Assembly: GCF_000455125.1 (NCBI RefSeq)
Contig: NZ_AUWR01000022.1
Location: 29,710 to 93,709, forward strand
Direction: 5' to 3'
Length of the DNA stretch: 64,000 nt
Source: Mycobacterium sp. UM_WGJ
Lineage (GTDB): Bacteria; Actinomycetota; Actinomycetes; Mycobacteriales; Mycobacteriaceae
The notes below the pieces were generated by a model. That model was not told the origin of the DNA. It did no database searches and saw only the letters and a list, made by a program, of their open reading frames with translations. Below are positions 12,145-20,263 of this stretch, piece after piece (the stretch's first letter is position 1; each line of letters opens with the position of its first letter). The position numbers and the translations under genes are program-made.

Positions 12145-13372
12145 GGTCGAAGTCGACGACCAGCGCGGCCGGCACCGCCAGCGCTACCGGGGTGAACATC
12201 TGCGAGTCCTGTTCTCCGGCAATGCCGGTGAGGACCCGGCCGCCGTAGCCGTCGTCGGTACCGGGAACCGTGACGCGTACCCGCGCCGACGCCGCACCCG
12301 GGCGCGGGCGCAGGTAGAAAACGCTGCCCGGCTCCACCGGACCGGTCAACTCGTTGCCGTCGTCGTCCAGCAACACCGCACCCTCGGCGCTCAGGGCGGC
12401 AGAGTCGGCGACGGACAGGCGCAGCGGGCCCACCAGACCGTCGGCCACGGTGGCCGACGAGACGTTCAATCCGGGTGCGGTGGAGCGCGCCCGTGCCGCA
12501 CCGGCCAGCAGATACCGGTAGAGGGCCACGATGCGGTCGGCATTGCGATAGGTGCTGGTGCCGTTGAGCCAGAAGTCGACGTCGCCGAGCGTGGCCGATG
12601 GCCCCGGCCCGGCCACCGACAGGCGGTAGAACCGGTGGCCCCCGACGGTGGCACCCACGCCGAGCGCCTTGCGATGAGCGCCGGCGGCCGGGGCGGCCAG
12701 CCGCGACGAGGGCACCTCCCGCCAGCTACGGCCGTCGTCGGACTTGTGCAGGGTCAGCGTCACCGGCTCCGAGGCGACCAGTTCCAGGGTGTAGCCGCCC
12801 AACTCGAGGGCCTCTTCGAACTCGACGGTCACCCCGTCGGCGTCGCGCAACACCCGGACCGGCTCGGTGCGGGCGCGGGTGTCCAGCTCCAGACCGTTGG
12901 TGAGCCGCCAGATCGCGGCCTGGGTGGCGGCTATCGCCTCGTGCTCGGTGATGTTGCCGCGGCCCAGCTGGTGGCCGGCCGCACGCAGTCGACGGCTCAA
13001 TTCGACGGTGGTCAACCGTGGAACCGAGTTGCGCAGGATCCAGTCGACTTGAACTTCGCGGGGGTCACGGGCACCGGAGCGCAGGTTCGGAACCGCCGAC
13101 CAGGTGTCGATCCGGTAGGCCGACGGCCGGGTGGGGGCGATGCCGTGGAAGTCCAGCGAATAGGCCGCGATACCGGGATTCAGGCGAATCAGATCGGTGC
13201 GCGCGCTGGTGCCGTCGGTGAACACGATCCGGTCGACGGTGTGCGAATAGGTACCGCCGTGATAGCGGGTCATTCGGTCGATGTCGACGGCCGGGCGCGG
13301 TTGCACCCTGCGCCGGACGGTCACCGTGGGCTCGGTGTCGAGAAGAGGAAAAACGGAGGTTGAAACGGTCAT
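12050..13372 (-). CDS. TQXA (thioester) domain protein without cysteine
   Basis: Residues about 33-165 match the actinobacterial TQXA thioester domain: RYHGGTYSHTVD, RTDLIRLNPGI, VDWILRNS, and EHEAIAATQAAIWRLTNG holding the T150-Q151 pair. In surface-adhesin thioester domains a Cys in a YC motif bonds to that Gln. Here the matching place reads AYSLDF with Ser72, and the whole 440-residue protein has no Cys. No signal peptide, membrane anchor or LPxTG motif is visible, so it is probably cytoplasmic. The C-terminal two thirds are beta-rich with no fold that I recognise. It is divergent from the encapsulin operon across a 294-base gap, and its last 31 codons overlap the aminopeptidase gene convergently. 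Its function is unknown. Confidence 0.75.
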   Translation of the reverse strand: MTVSTSVFPLLDTEPTVTVRRRVQPRPAVDIDRMTRYHGGTYSHTVDRIVFTDGTSARTDLIRLNPGIAAYSLDFHGIAPTRPSAYRIDTWSAVPNLRSGARDPREVQVDWILRNSVPRLTTVELSRRLRAAGHQLGRGNITEHEAIAATQAAIWRLTNGLELDTRARTEPVRVLRDADGVTVEFEEALELGGYTLELVASEPVTLTLHKSDDGRSWREVPSSRLAAPAAGAHRKALGVGATVGGHRFYRLSVAGPGPSATLGDVDFWLNGTSTYRNADRIVALYRYLLAGAARARSTAPGLNVSSATVADGLVGPLRLSVADSAALSAEGAVLLDDDGNELTGPVEPGSVFYLRPRPGAASARVRVTVPGTDDGYGGRVLTGIAGEQDSQMFTPVALAVPAALVVDFDLSWSAGAPQWNTARPATRTAAVRPRIRRPAR

Positions 13373-13467
13373 GCCGAGTCGACTTTCTGGTCTGAAGCGC
13401 GCACGGCAGCATCTCGCCGAAGAAAGGGAGCGGGCTGCGACGCGGAGGAATCAGGGCGTCAGAGAAT

Positions 13468-13485
13468 CAACAACAACAACAACAA
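13468..13485. repeat. six CAA trinucleotide repeats
   Basis: A (CAA)6 tract lies in the 294-base gap between the divergent TQXA and encapsulin genes, about 95 bases before the TQXA start. Trinucleotide runs can vary in length by slippage and so alter promoter spacing; nothing here proves that. Confidence 0.8.
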
Positions 13486-13620
13486 CACGCGGCGAGGCGG
13501 CACAAAGCGTGCGGCTGTGGCAGCGTGATGTTCGACATACACATACCCTACGACATGTACCGCAGCGGCGCGAACTGCGAGGGATTCAATTCGCCCTGAG
13601 CGCAACTGGTGGGCAAACCC

Positions 13621-13632
13621 GGACCATGGTCC
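13621..13632. promoter_or_regulatory. 12-bp perfect palindrome before the encapsulin gene
   Basis: GGACCATGGTCC is a perfect palindrome ending 34 bases before the encapsulin ATG. A TACCCT sequence resembling a -10 box lies about 80 bases further upstream. The palindrome could be an operator for a sulfur or stress regulator. The start codon itself is preceded by a strong ribosome site, AGGAGG, six bases away. Confidence 0.35.
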
Positions 13633-13666
13633 ATGATTGGCGCCGTCACTCATCAGGAGGAAAGCA

Positions 13667-14590
13667 ATGACGTCCGCTCAGAACGAATCTCAGGCGCTCG
13701 GGGACCTCGCCGCACGGCAACTCGCGAATGCGACCAAGACCGTCCCGCAACTGGCCACCATCACCCCGCGCTGGCTGCTGCACCTGTTGAACTGGGTCCC
13801 CGTCGAAGCCGGTATCTACCGGGTCAACCGGGTGGTCAACCCCGGCCAGGTCGCCATTGCAGCCGAGCAGGGCGCCGGTTCGCAGGAGCCGCTGCCGCAG
13901 ACGTTCGTGGACTACGAGACCAGCCCGCGGGAGTACACCCTGCGGTCGATCTCGACCCTGCTGGATGTGCACACCCGGGTCTCTGACCTGTACTCCAGCC
14001 CGCACGACCAGGTCGCACAACAGCTGCGACTCACCATCGAGACCATCAAGGAACGCCAGGAGTACGAGCTGGTCAACAACCCGGAGTACGGCCTGTTGGC
14101 GCAGGTCACACCGGAGCAGACCATCTCCACGCTGACCGGCCCGCCCACCCCCGACGACCTGGACTCGCTGATCACCAAGGTGTGGAAGACCCCCGGGTTC
14201 TTCCTGACCCACCCGCTGGGGGTGGCCGCGTTCGGCCGCGAAGCCACCCGCCGCGGGGTCCCGCCGGTAGTGGTGAACCTGTTCGGCGCCCAGTTCATCA
14301 CCTGGCGCGGCATCCCGATCGTGCCGAGCGACAAGGTGCCGGTAGAGGATTCCAAGACCAAGATCCTGCTGGTGCGCACCGGGGAGGAACGCCAGGGTGT
14401 CGTCGGGCTGTTCCAGCCCGGCCTGGTCGGTGAGCAGGCGCCGGGCCTGTCAGTCCGGTTCACCGGCATCAACCGGTCGGCGATCGCGTCTTACCTGGTC
14501 ACGCTGTACAACTCGCTGGCCGTGCTCACCGATGATGCGCTCGCCGTGCTCGACGACGTCTCGGTGGACCGTTTCCATGAGTACAAGTGA
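13667..14590 (+). CDS. family 2A encapsulin shell protein (SrpI / major membrane protein I type)
   Basis: This 307-residue protein has the HK97 phage-capsid fold of the encapsulins and should self-assemble into a hollow shell. Residues such as ATITPRWLLHLLNWVPVEAG, YRVNRV, RSISTLLDVHTRVSDLYSSP (E-loop and N-arm region), EYELVNNPEYGLL and PGFFLTHPLGVAAFGREATRRG match the SrpI/MMP-I group, long known as a 35-kDa major antigen in M. leprae and M. avium. It lacks the inserted cyclic-nucleotide-binding domain of family 2B, so it is 2A. AGGAGG precedes the start. Its last 14 bases overlap the desulfurase start, which fixes the stoichiometric link of shell and cargo. M. tuberculosis H37Rv has lost it (recalled). 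Confidence 0.92.
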   Translation: MTSAQNESQALGDLAARQLANATKTVPQLATITPRWLLHLLNWVPVEAGIYRVNRVVNPGQVAIAAEQGAGSQEPLPQTFVDYETSPREYTLRSISTLLDVHTRVSDLYSSPHDQVAQQLRLTIETIKERQEYELVNNPEYGLLAQVTPEQTISTLTGPPTPDDLDSLITKVWKTPGFFLTHPLGVAAFGREATRRGVPPVVVNLFGAQFITWRGIPIVPSDKVPVEDSKTKILLVRTGEERQGVVGLFQPGLVGEQAPGLSVRFTGINRSAIASYLVTLYNSLAVLTDDALAVLDDVSVDRFHEYK

Positions 14591-16229
14591 TCCCGGGCCG
14601 GTAACCCCACCGGTCAGCGCCGCTGAGCTGGAGGTACTGGCCAACCAGCTGTATGCCGCCCGGCCCGGTCCGGACTCGCCGCCGCAGACCACCGCGGTGG
14701 CACCGCGCGGCGGCGTGCCCGACCCGTCGGGGCTGCTGCCGCCGGGGCTGGCCGACCTGTCGGCGTTCGCGGTGCCGAGCGGCATCGTGCCGACCGTGCC
14801 GGGGGTGCTGGCCGGCTCGCCGGCCGGGGCTGTCCCGGTTGCGCCACGTGGGTCGGCTCCCGGCTGGCCCGGGGGCGTGCCGGTGGTTCCGCAGCTGGAT
14901 TGGCATGACACCGCCGCGCCGGCCGCGGGTGGCGACGAGGCGAACTACGCCTTCTTGTCGCATCGGGTGCCGGCAGCCCAACCGGCTCCGACGGTGCCGG
15001 ACTCGCACGAAGTCTTCGACGTCAACGCGGTGCGCGCTGACTTCCCGATCCTGCGTGAGACGGTCAACGGCAAACCGTTGATCTGGTTCGACAACGCCGC
15101 CACCACGCAGAAGCCGCAGGCCGTGATCGACCGGCTGTCGTACTTCTACGCCCACGAGAACTCCAACATCCACCGGGCGGCTCACGAACTGGCCGCCCGC
15201 GCCACCGACGCCTACGAGGACGCCCGCGACACCGTGCGGCGATTTCTGGGTGCGCCGCGCAGCGAGGACATCATCTTCGTGCGCGGCACCACCGAGGCGA
15301 TCAATCTGGTGGCTTACGCCTGGGGCGGCAAGAACCTGCGCCCCGGCGATGAGATCGTCATCACTCACCTGGAGCACCACGCCAATATCGTTCCGTGGCA
15401 AATGATCTCGAAGAAGACCGGGGCGATTCTGAAGGTGGCCCCGGTGGACGAGGCGGGCAACCTGCTGCTGGGCGAATTCGAGGATCTGCTGGGCCCGCGG
15501 ACCAAACTGGTTGCCGCCACCCATGTCTCCAACGCGCTGGGCACCGTCACGCCGGTGCACGACATCGTCGAGCTCGGGCACCGCTACGGCGCTCGGGTGC
15601 TGATCGACGGGGCACAGTCGGTCCCGCATATCCCGATCGACGTGCAATCGCTGGGCGCGGACTTCTTCGTGTTCTCCGGGCACAAGATCTTCGGTCCCAC
15701 CGGTATCGGAGTGCTCTACGGCACCGCCGAGGCGCTGGCCGAGACGCCGCCGTGGCAGGGTGGAGGCAACATGATCGCCGACGTCACCCTGGAACGCTCC
15801 ATTTACCAAGATCCGCCGAACAAGTTTGAGGCGGGCACTGGCAACATCGCCGACGCGGTCGGTCTGGGTGAGGCCCTGCGCTATGTGGAACGGGTGGGCA
15901 TCGAGCGCATCGCCGCCTACGAGCACGCCCTGCTGGAGTACGCCACGCCACGCCTGGCCGATATTCCCGGGGTGCGGCTCGTCGGCACAGCCGACGAGAA
16001 GGCCAGTGTGTTGTCGTTCGTGCTGGCCGGCCACGAGCCGTTGGAAGTGGGCAAGGCGCTCAATGCCGAGGGCATCGCGGTGCGTGCCGGGCATCACTGT
16101 GCGCAGCCGATCCTGCGCCGCTACGGCCTGGAAGCCACCGTGCGACCGTCGTTCGCGTTCTACAACACTTTCGAAGAGATCGACGTCTTCACCCAGGCCG
16201 TACGGCGCATTGCTGAAGGGAGCGCATAG
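14577..16229 (+). CDS. encapsulin cargo cysteine desulfurase (SufS-like) with N-terminal loading domain
   Basis: This 550-residue enzyme has two parts. Residues 1-145 are Pro/Ala/Gly rich and disordered, with short conserved-looking islands: [14 protein letters not shown] at 14-28, [16 protein letters not shown] at 54-69 and YAFLSHRVP at 124-132. In characterised family 2A systems this extension docks the enzyme inside the shell. Residues 146-550 are a class V, group II (SufS/CsdB) aminotransferase fold: [24 protein letters not shown] with the PLP-binding Lys370, and RAGHHC with the catalytic Cys508. It converts cysteine to alanine and a persulfide. The start overlaps the shell gene by 14 bases in another frame. 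Mature SufS homologs are about 400 residues, so the extension is the extra part. Confidence 0.93.
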   Translation: MSTSDPGPVTPPVSAAELEVLANQLYAARPGPDSPPQTTAVAPRGGVPDPSGLLPPGLADLSAFAVPSGIVPTVPGVLAGSPAGAVPVAPRGSAPGWPGGVPVVPQLDWHDTAAPAAGGDEANYAFLSHRVPAAQPAPTVPDSHEVFDVNAVRADFPILRETVNGKPLIWFDNAATTQKPQAVIDRLSYFYAHENSNIHRAAHELAARATDAYEDARDTVRRFLGAPRSEDIIFVRGTTEAINLVAYAWGGKNLRPGDEIVITHLEHHANIVPWQMISKKTGAILKVAPVDEAGNLLLGEFEDLLGPRTKLVAATHVSNALGTVTPVHDIVELGHRYGARVLIDGAQSVPHIPIDVQSLGADFFVFSGHKIFGPTGIGVLYGTAEALAETPPWQGGGNMIADVTLERSIYQDPPNKFEAGTGNIADAVGLGEALRYVERVGIERIAAYEHALLEYATPRLADIPGVRLVGTADEKASVLSFVLAGHEPLEVGKALNAEGIAVRAGHHCAQPILRRYGLEATVRPSFAFYNTFEEIDVFTQAVRRIAEGSA

Positions 16230-16263
16230 CACCTATGGCGGCCTTGGTAGGAAAGGGCATTTG

Positions 16264-17199
16264 ATGGGCAGGATCTACGACAACGTCACCGAGCTGATCG
16301 GCCACACACCGCTGGTGCGGCTCAACCGGCTGACCGAGGGACTGGGCGCTCAAGTGGCGGCCAAACTCGAGTTCTACAACCCGGCCAACAGCGTCAAGGA
16401 CCGCATCGGCGTTGCGATCATCGATGCCGCGGAGAAGTCCGGCCAGCTGCGCCCCGGGGGCACCATCGTCGAGGCCACCAGCGGCAACACCGGCATCGCC
16501 CTGGCGATGGTCGGTGCCGCTCGTGGCTACAAGGTGATCCTGACCATGCCGGACACCATGTCCACCGAGCGCCGGGTGATGCTGCGCGCCTACGGCGCGG
16601 AGATCGTGCTGACGCCCGGCTCCGAGGGCATGGCCGGCGCGGTGGCCAGGGCCAAGCAGATCGTTGCCGACACCCACAACGCCCTGTCCGCAGACCAGTT
16701 CGCCAACCCGGCCAACCCGGCCATCCACGAACGGACGACCGGCGAAGAGATCTGGAAGGACACCGACGGCGCGGTCGACATCTTCGTCGCCGGCATCGGT
16801 ACCGGTGGCACGCTGACCGGCGTCTCGCACACCCTGCGGGCCCACAAGCCCGAGGTCCAGATCGTCGGCGTGGAACCCAAGGACTCCGCGATCCTGCACG
16901 GCGCCGACCCCGGTCCGCACAAGATCCAGGGCCTGGGCGCCAACTTCGTCCCCGAGGTACTCGACCGCGACTGTTACGACGAGATCATCGACGCGCAATT
17001 CGACGACGCCATCCGGGTTGCTCGCGCGCTGGGCACCGAGGAAGGGATCCTCGGCGGAATCTCGGCCGGCGCCAACGTGTGGGCCGCCCTCGAGCTGGCC
17101 AAGCGCCCCGAGAACGCCGGGAAGCTGATCGTGGTGGTGGTCCCCGACTTCGGCGAGCGCTACATCTCCACGCCGCTGTTCGAGCACATTCGGGAATGA
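16264..17199 (+). CDS. cysK: O-acetylserine sulfhydrylase (cysteine synthase A)
   Basis: This PLP enzyme of 311 residues makes cysteine from O-acetylserine and sulfide in the cytoplasm. The PLP Lys45 sits in [24 protein letters not shown] at about 75-87 binds the substrate carboxylate; [13 protein letters not shown] near 178-190 grips the PLP phosphate. Full length for the CysK family. A ribosome site, AGGAAAGG, lies nine bases before the ATG. It sits 34 bases after the desulfurase gene and overlaps cysE by 4 bases, so it belongs to the encapsulin operon. It is the same gene pair as M. tuberculosis Rv2334-Rv2335 (recalled), which there stand without the encapsulin. Confidence 0.94.
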   Translation: MGRIYDNVTELIGHTPLVRLNRLTEGLGAQVAAKLEFYNPANSVKDRIGVAIIDAAEKSGQLRPGGTIVEATSGNTGIALAMVGAARGYKVILTMPDTMSTERRVMLRAYGAEIVLTPGSEGMAGAVARAKQIVADTHNALSADQFANPANPAIHERTTGEEIWKDTDGAVDIFVAGIGTGGTLTGVSHTLRAHKPEVQIVGVEPKDSAILHGADPGPHKIQGLGANFVPEVLDRDCYDEIIDAQFDDAIRVARALGTEEGILGGISAGANVWAALELAKRPENAGKLIVVVVPDFGERYISTPLFEHIRE

Positions 17200-17795
17200 T
17201 CACACCTATGAGTGGTGTGTTGGCGCGGCTGCGCGAGGACCTGCGCAACGCGCGCGAGCATGACCCGGCCGCGCGCGGGGACTTCGAGAACGCGCTGGTC
17301 TATTCGGGTCTGCATGCGATCTGGTCGTATCGAATCGCGCATCGGCTGTGGGCCAGGCCGGCACTGCGCGGGGTGGCCCGCCTGCTGGCTCAGGCCACCC
17401 GATTCGCCACCGGCATCGAGATTCACCCGGGCGCGACCATCGGGCGGCGGTTCTTCATCGACCACGGCATGGGCGTGGTGATCGGCGAGACCACCGAGAT
17501 CGGCGATGACGTCATGGTCTATCACGGCGTCACCCTCGGCGGACGTTCGCTGAGTCACGGCAAGCGCCACCCGACCATCGGTAACGGTGTCACGGTGGGC
17601 GCCGGCGCGAAGGTCCTCGGTCCTATCACCGTCGGAGACGGCAGTGCGATCGGCGCCAATGCCGTTGTCACCCAGGATGTTCCGGCGGATTGCATCGCCA
17701 CCGGAATCCCGGCTGCGGTGCGCCATCGCACCGAGAAACAGCGGGAGCCGCTGGTGGACCCGACCAGTTACATCGACCCGGCGATGTACATCTAA
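17196..17795 (+). CDS. cysE: serine O-acetyltransferase
   Basis: This protein of 199 residues transfers acetyl from acetyl-CoA to serine, giving the O-acetylserine used by CysK. An N-terminal helical part ([18 protein letters not shown]) is followed by a left-handed beta-helix from about residue 70: [44 protein letters not shown], cut here into hexads, with the catalytic His in IDHG and the acetyl-CoA site in the late coils. It is the short EpsC/Cys4-like form, lacking the long N-terminal domain of enterobacterial CysE. The ATG overlaps the cysK stop; an ATG 12 bases later is an alternative. It closes the encapsulin operon, and converges on the methyltransferase gene. Confidence 0.93.
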   Translation: MITPMSGVLARLREDLRNAREHDPAARGDFENALVYSGLHAIWSYRIAHRLWARPALRGVARLLAQATRFATGIEIHPGATIGRRFFIDHGMGVVIGETTEIGDDVMVYHGVTLGGRSLSHGKRHPTIGNGVTVGAGAKVLGPITVGDGSAIGANAVVTQDVPADCIATGIPAAVRHRTEKQREPLVDPTSYIDPAMYI

Positions 17796-17803
17796 AGCCA
17801 CGT

Positions 17804-18589
17804 TCAGGGCAGCGGTTCCGCGGCGATCACGTAGTCGTGACCGTGCCGCAGGCCACCTTCGCGCGCGAGGACGATCAGCGCTCGAAGCCGTAGCTCTTCG
17901 ACATACTGGAGCATCGAGCTGCCGACTGCAGAGGAATTGAAGCGTTCAAGTCGCCTGCGGCACATATCAAGCTGGCCGTTGACATGACGGGACCCGTATC
18001 GGATCGGAAAACGTCGACTCTCCACGACCCGGAACTCGGCCCGTTCGAGCTGCCGCAGCATCCATTCGAGGGGGTACTCACGGTAGGGCCGCTCGCCGGC
18101 CAGCAACAGGCACGCGTCGCGGACCCGGCCGATTTCCCAAATGATGCGGCCGCTTTCGGTCTTGGGCTTGTACTGAACGTAGGGTTCCAGCCCGATGACA
18201 TAGAGCCGGCCATTGTCGGCGACCAGGGGACGCAATCGTTCGAACGCCCGATCCTGCCAGTACGGGGCAAAGCCCTCGATCGCGCCGACGAGATAGTCGA
18301 CCAGCACGGTGTCGAAGGTTTCACCGGCCAGCAGGCTGTCATCGATCCAGTTGCCGACCAGTAGCCGGTCTTGTGGCCGCATTCCGTGGCCCAGCGCGGC
18401 ACGTGCCGCCTCGGCCATGCCAGGCGCCGCGGTGATCGCCGTCCACCGGTCGGTCGGCAGCGCCTGGATCCATTGCAGGGACTTCACTCCGGCGCCGGAA
18501 TCCAGCATGGCGCCCCACTCTCGGTCGGCGTGCAGGGTCTCCACGTAGCGAAAGAGTGACGAGACTTCGGGTTTGGGATTGGCGTACAA
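17804..18589 (-). CDS. class I SAM-dependent methyltransferase-like protein
   Basis: The protein has 261 residues. LDSGAGVKSLQWIQ at about 31-44 stands where class I methyltransferases have the glycine-rich SAM loop. VGNWIDD and FDTVLVDYLVGAIEGF at about 100-120 resemble the acidic post-beta4 segment, and LRPLVADNGRLYVIGLEPY the typical strand 5 turn. The substrate is unknown. It converges on cysE with only 8 bases between the stops, so it is not in that operon. Its own promoter region, starting about 80 bases before the ATG, carries a long Fur/Zur-like inverted repeat, which suggests control by metal supply. A link to metallophore or translation-factor modification is possible but unsupported. 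Confidence 0.7.
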   Translation of the reverse strand: MYANPKPEVSSLFRYVETLHADREWGAMLDSGAGVKSLQWIQALPTDRWTAITAAPGMAEAARAALGHGMRPQDRLLVGNWIDDSLLAGETFDTVLVDYLVGAIEGFAPYWQDRAFERLRPLVADNGRLYVIGLEPYVQYKPKTESGRIIWEIGRVRDACLLLAGERPYREYPLEWMLRQLERAEFRVVESRRFPIRYGSRHVNGQLDMCRRRLERFNSSAVGSSMLQYVEELRLRALIVLAREGGLRHGHDYVIAAEPLP

Positions 18590-18681
18590 GGAAATCGCTC
18601 ACTTCGCGTCGTGGTGTCGCCGCGCCTACAGCCGTGTGGACCAAGGCCGCGCTGCGCAGATCTCAGGGTAGCGCGATCTGA

Positions 18682-18710
18682 CGCTTATTGACAATCATTA
18701 TCAATAAGCG
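18682..18710. promoter_or_regulatory. Fur/Zur-like operator overlapping the methyltransferase promoter
   Basis: Arms CGCTTATTGA and TCAATAAGCG form a perfect 10-bp inverted repeat around a 9-base centre. The core TGACAATCATTATCA is a 7-1-7 inverted repeat with one mismatch, as Fur-family (Zur, FurA) boxes show. On the minus strand TTGTCA inside the repeat and TACCCT 18 bases on make a plausible -35/-10 pair for the methyltransferase gene, so a bound repressor would block polymerase. Which Fur-family member binds is not decided by sequence alone. Confidence 0.65.
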
Positions 18711-18844
18711 CGTGAATGACCTGACGTGGCGATCAGCGAGACCACCGAGATCGGCGCCGCAATCCCCCGAGGTGTCGCGGGTTTCAGCAGCGCCAAGGAG
18801 CAACCGAAACAGGCGTTAGGCGAACCTGAGAAACGTCAAACTTG

Positions 18845-18920
18845 TGGAGCCACCTAGGAGAATCGAACTCCTGACCTATTCATTACGAGTGAATTGCTCT
18901 ACCGACTGAGCTAAGGTGGC
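18845..18920 (-). tRNA. tRNA-Thr (anticodon CGT)
   Basis: The minus strand folds as a cloverleaf: acceptor arm GCCACCT with AGGTGGC, D arm with AGCTCAGTCGGTAGAGC, anticodon loop CTCGTAA between ATTCA and TGAAT, and T arm with GTTCGATTC. The anticodon CGU reads ACG. The 3' CCA is encoded, included in the span. It lies just upstream of nothing on its strand except the Fur-like promoter and separates the accessory block from the core holB gene. Confidence 0.95.
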
Positions 18921-18949
18921 GCGCCCCGCCTAAACCGGGCCGGGTCAGT

Positions 18950-20179
18950 CTACAGGTCGTCTCGCAGCGCCTGCCCGACGGTGGCCACCATGGCTCCGAC
19001 GGCGAAGCGGGGCTTGACGTTGGCCGCGAGGGCGTCGCGGCACTCGAGCACCGCCTCGATGCAGCGCAACAGCCGATCCGGCGACGCGTGAGCGGCGATC
19101 GCCGCCACCGCATCGGTCATGTCCGGATGGTTCGGCCGGGCGATGCCGGCCGAGCCCGTGGCCGCCAGCAGGGCGTCGCGGAAGTAGGTGGCCAGGTCGA
19201 TCAGGGCCCGGTCCAGCGCATCGCGGGCGGCCCGCTTCTGGCGCGAGTTCTGCCGGCGCTCCAGGTCTTTGATCACCCCGGCGGTGCCGCGCAGCGTACC
19301 GGCGGTGCCCTTGCCGGTGCCGCCGGCGCCCAGCGCGGTGCGCAGTTCCTCGGTCTCGGCTTCGTCGCGGTCGGCGGTCAGGTCCCGGGCCTCGGACTCC
19401 GCCGCGGCCACCAACTCGTCGACCGCGGTGAACGCCCGCGACGGGGTCGCCGCGTCGCGGGCCAGCGACAGGGCCCGCTGGCGACGCTGCCGGGCCTCAG
19501 AATCGGTGGCCAGCCGCCGGGCCCGCCCCACGTGCCCGCCGCTGACCGCGGCCGCCCAGTCCGCGGTCTCCCGGTCAAGCCCGTCGGCGTCGATGAGTAC
19601 CTGGGCGATAGCCGCCGGCGGCGGGGTCACCAGGGCCACGTGGCGGCACCGGGACCGCAGTGTGATGGCGATGTCCTCGGGGTCGACCGAGGGAGCGCAC
19701 AACAGGAACACCGTCGAAGGCGGCGGCTCCTCGACGACCTTGAGCAGGGCGTTGCCCGCGCCCTCGGTGAGCCGGTCGGCGTCCTCGACCACCACGATCT
19801 GCCAACGGCCGGTGCCGGGACGCCGGGAGGCGGCCTGCACGATGGCCCGCATCTCGTCGACGCCGATGGACAGCCCCTCCGGCACCACCCGCCGCACGTC
19901 GGCGTGGGTGCCGGCCATCGTCGTGGTGCAGGCACGGCACTGGCCGCAGCCGGGCCCGCCCTCGGACTCATCGGCCGTGCACTGCAGCGCCGCGGCAAAA
20001 CACACCGCTGCGATCGACCGGCCCGATCCGGGCGGGCCGGTGATCAGCCACGCGTGTGACATACCGCCGGCGGTCATGCCGCTGTGTGCTGAATCACGTC
20101 GAGATGCCCGCGCGGCAGCCAGCAGCTCGGCTTCGACCGACTGCTGGCCCACCAAACGCGCGAAAACCCCGGACATCAT
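18950..20179 (-). CDS. holB: DNA polymerase III subunit delta prime
   Basis: This clamp-loader subunit of 409 residues belongs to the polymerase III tau-delta-delta' complex that opens the beta clamp. The Walker A position reads GPPGSGRS (about 48-55), where the usual Lys is Arg, as expected for delta', which does not hydrolyse ATP. A zinc-module Cys set follows in CTADESEGGPGCGQCRAC (about 67-84). VEDADRLTEGAGNALLKVVEEPP and LRSRCRHVAL are family hallmarks (SRC arginine-finger region). The C-terminal 120 residues are variable. The first two codons are both ATG. Same place as Rv3644c, divergent from the cyclase gene. Confidence 0.93.
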   Translation of the reverse strand: MMSGVFARLVGQQSVEAELLAAARASRRDSAHSGMTAGGMSHAWLITGPPGSGRSIAAVCFAAALQCTADESEGGPGCGQCRACTTTMAGTHADVRRVVPEGLSIGVDEMRAIVQAASRRPGTGRWQIVVVEDADRLTEGAGNALLKVVEEPPPSTVFLLCAPSVDPEDIAITLRSRCRHVALVTPPPAAIAQVLIDADGLDRETADWAAAVSGGHVGRARRLATDSEARQRRQRALSLARDAATPSRAFTAVDELVAAAESEARDLTADRDEAETEELRTALGAGGTGKGTAGTLRGTAGVIKDLERRQNSRQKRAARDALDRALIDLATYFRDALLAATGSAGIARPNHPDMTDAVAAIAAHASPDRLLRCIEAVLECRDALAANVKPRFAVGAMVATVGQALRDDL

Positions 20180-20263
20180 CGGTCACAGTAGTGGCTTGAC
20201 CGGACATGCCCCGGACATGACAAGCCATCAGCCTCGGTCATTCCCCCTCTCGCCCGATACGGT

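Noticed and set aside
13468-13485. CAA run considered as part of a CRISPR or VNTR array
   Set aside because: Simple trinucleotide run of 18 bases; no spaced repeats and no cas genes.
13281-13670. 129-codon plus-strand frame before the encapsulin gene
   Set aside because: Low-complexity translation of the (CAA)6 tract, no ribosome site, and it runs into the encapsulin start region.
14526-16232. 568-codon minus-strand frame over the cysteine desulfurase
   Set aside because: Antisense shadow; the plus frame has all catalytic motifs.
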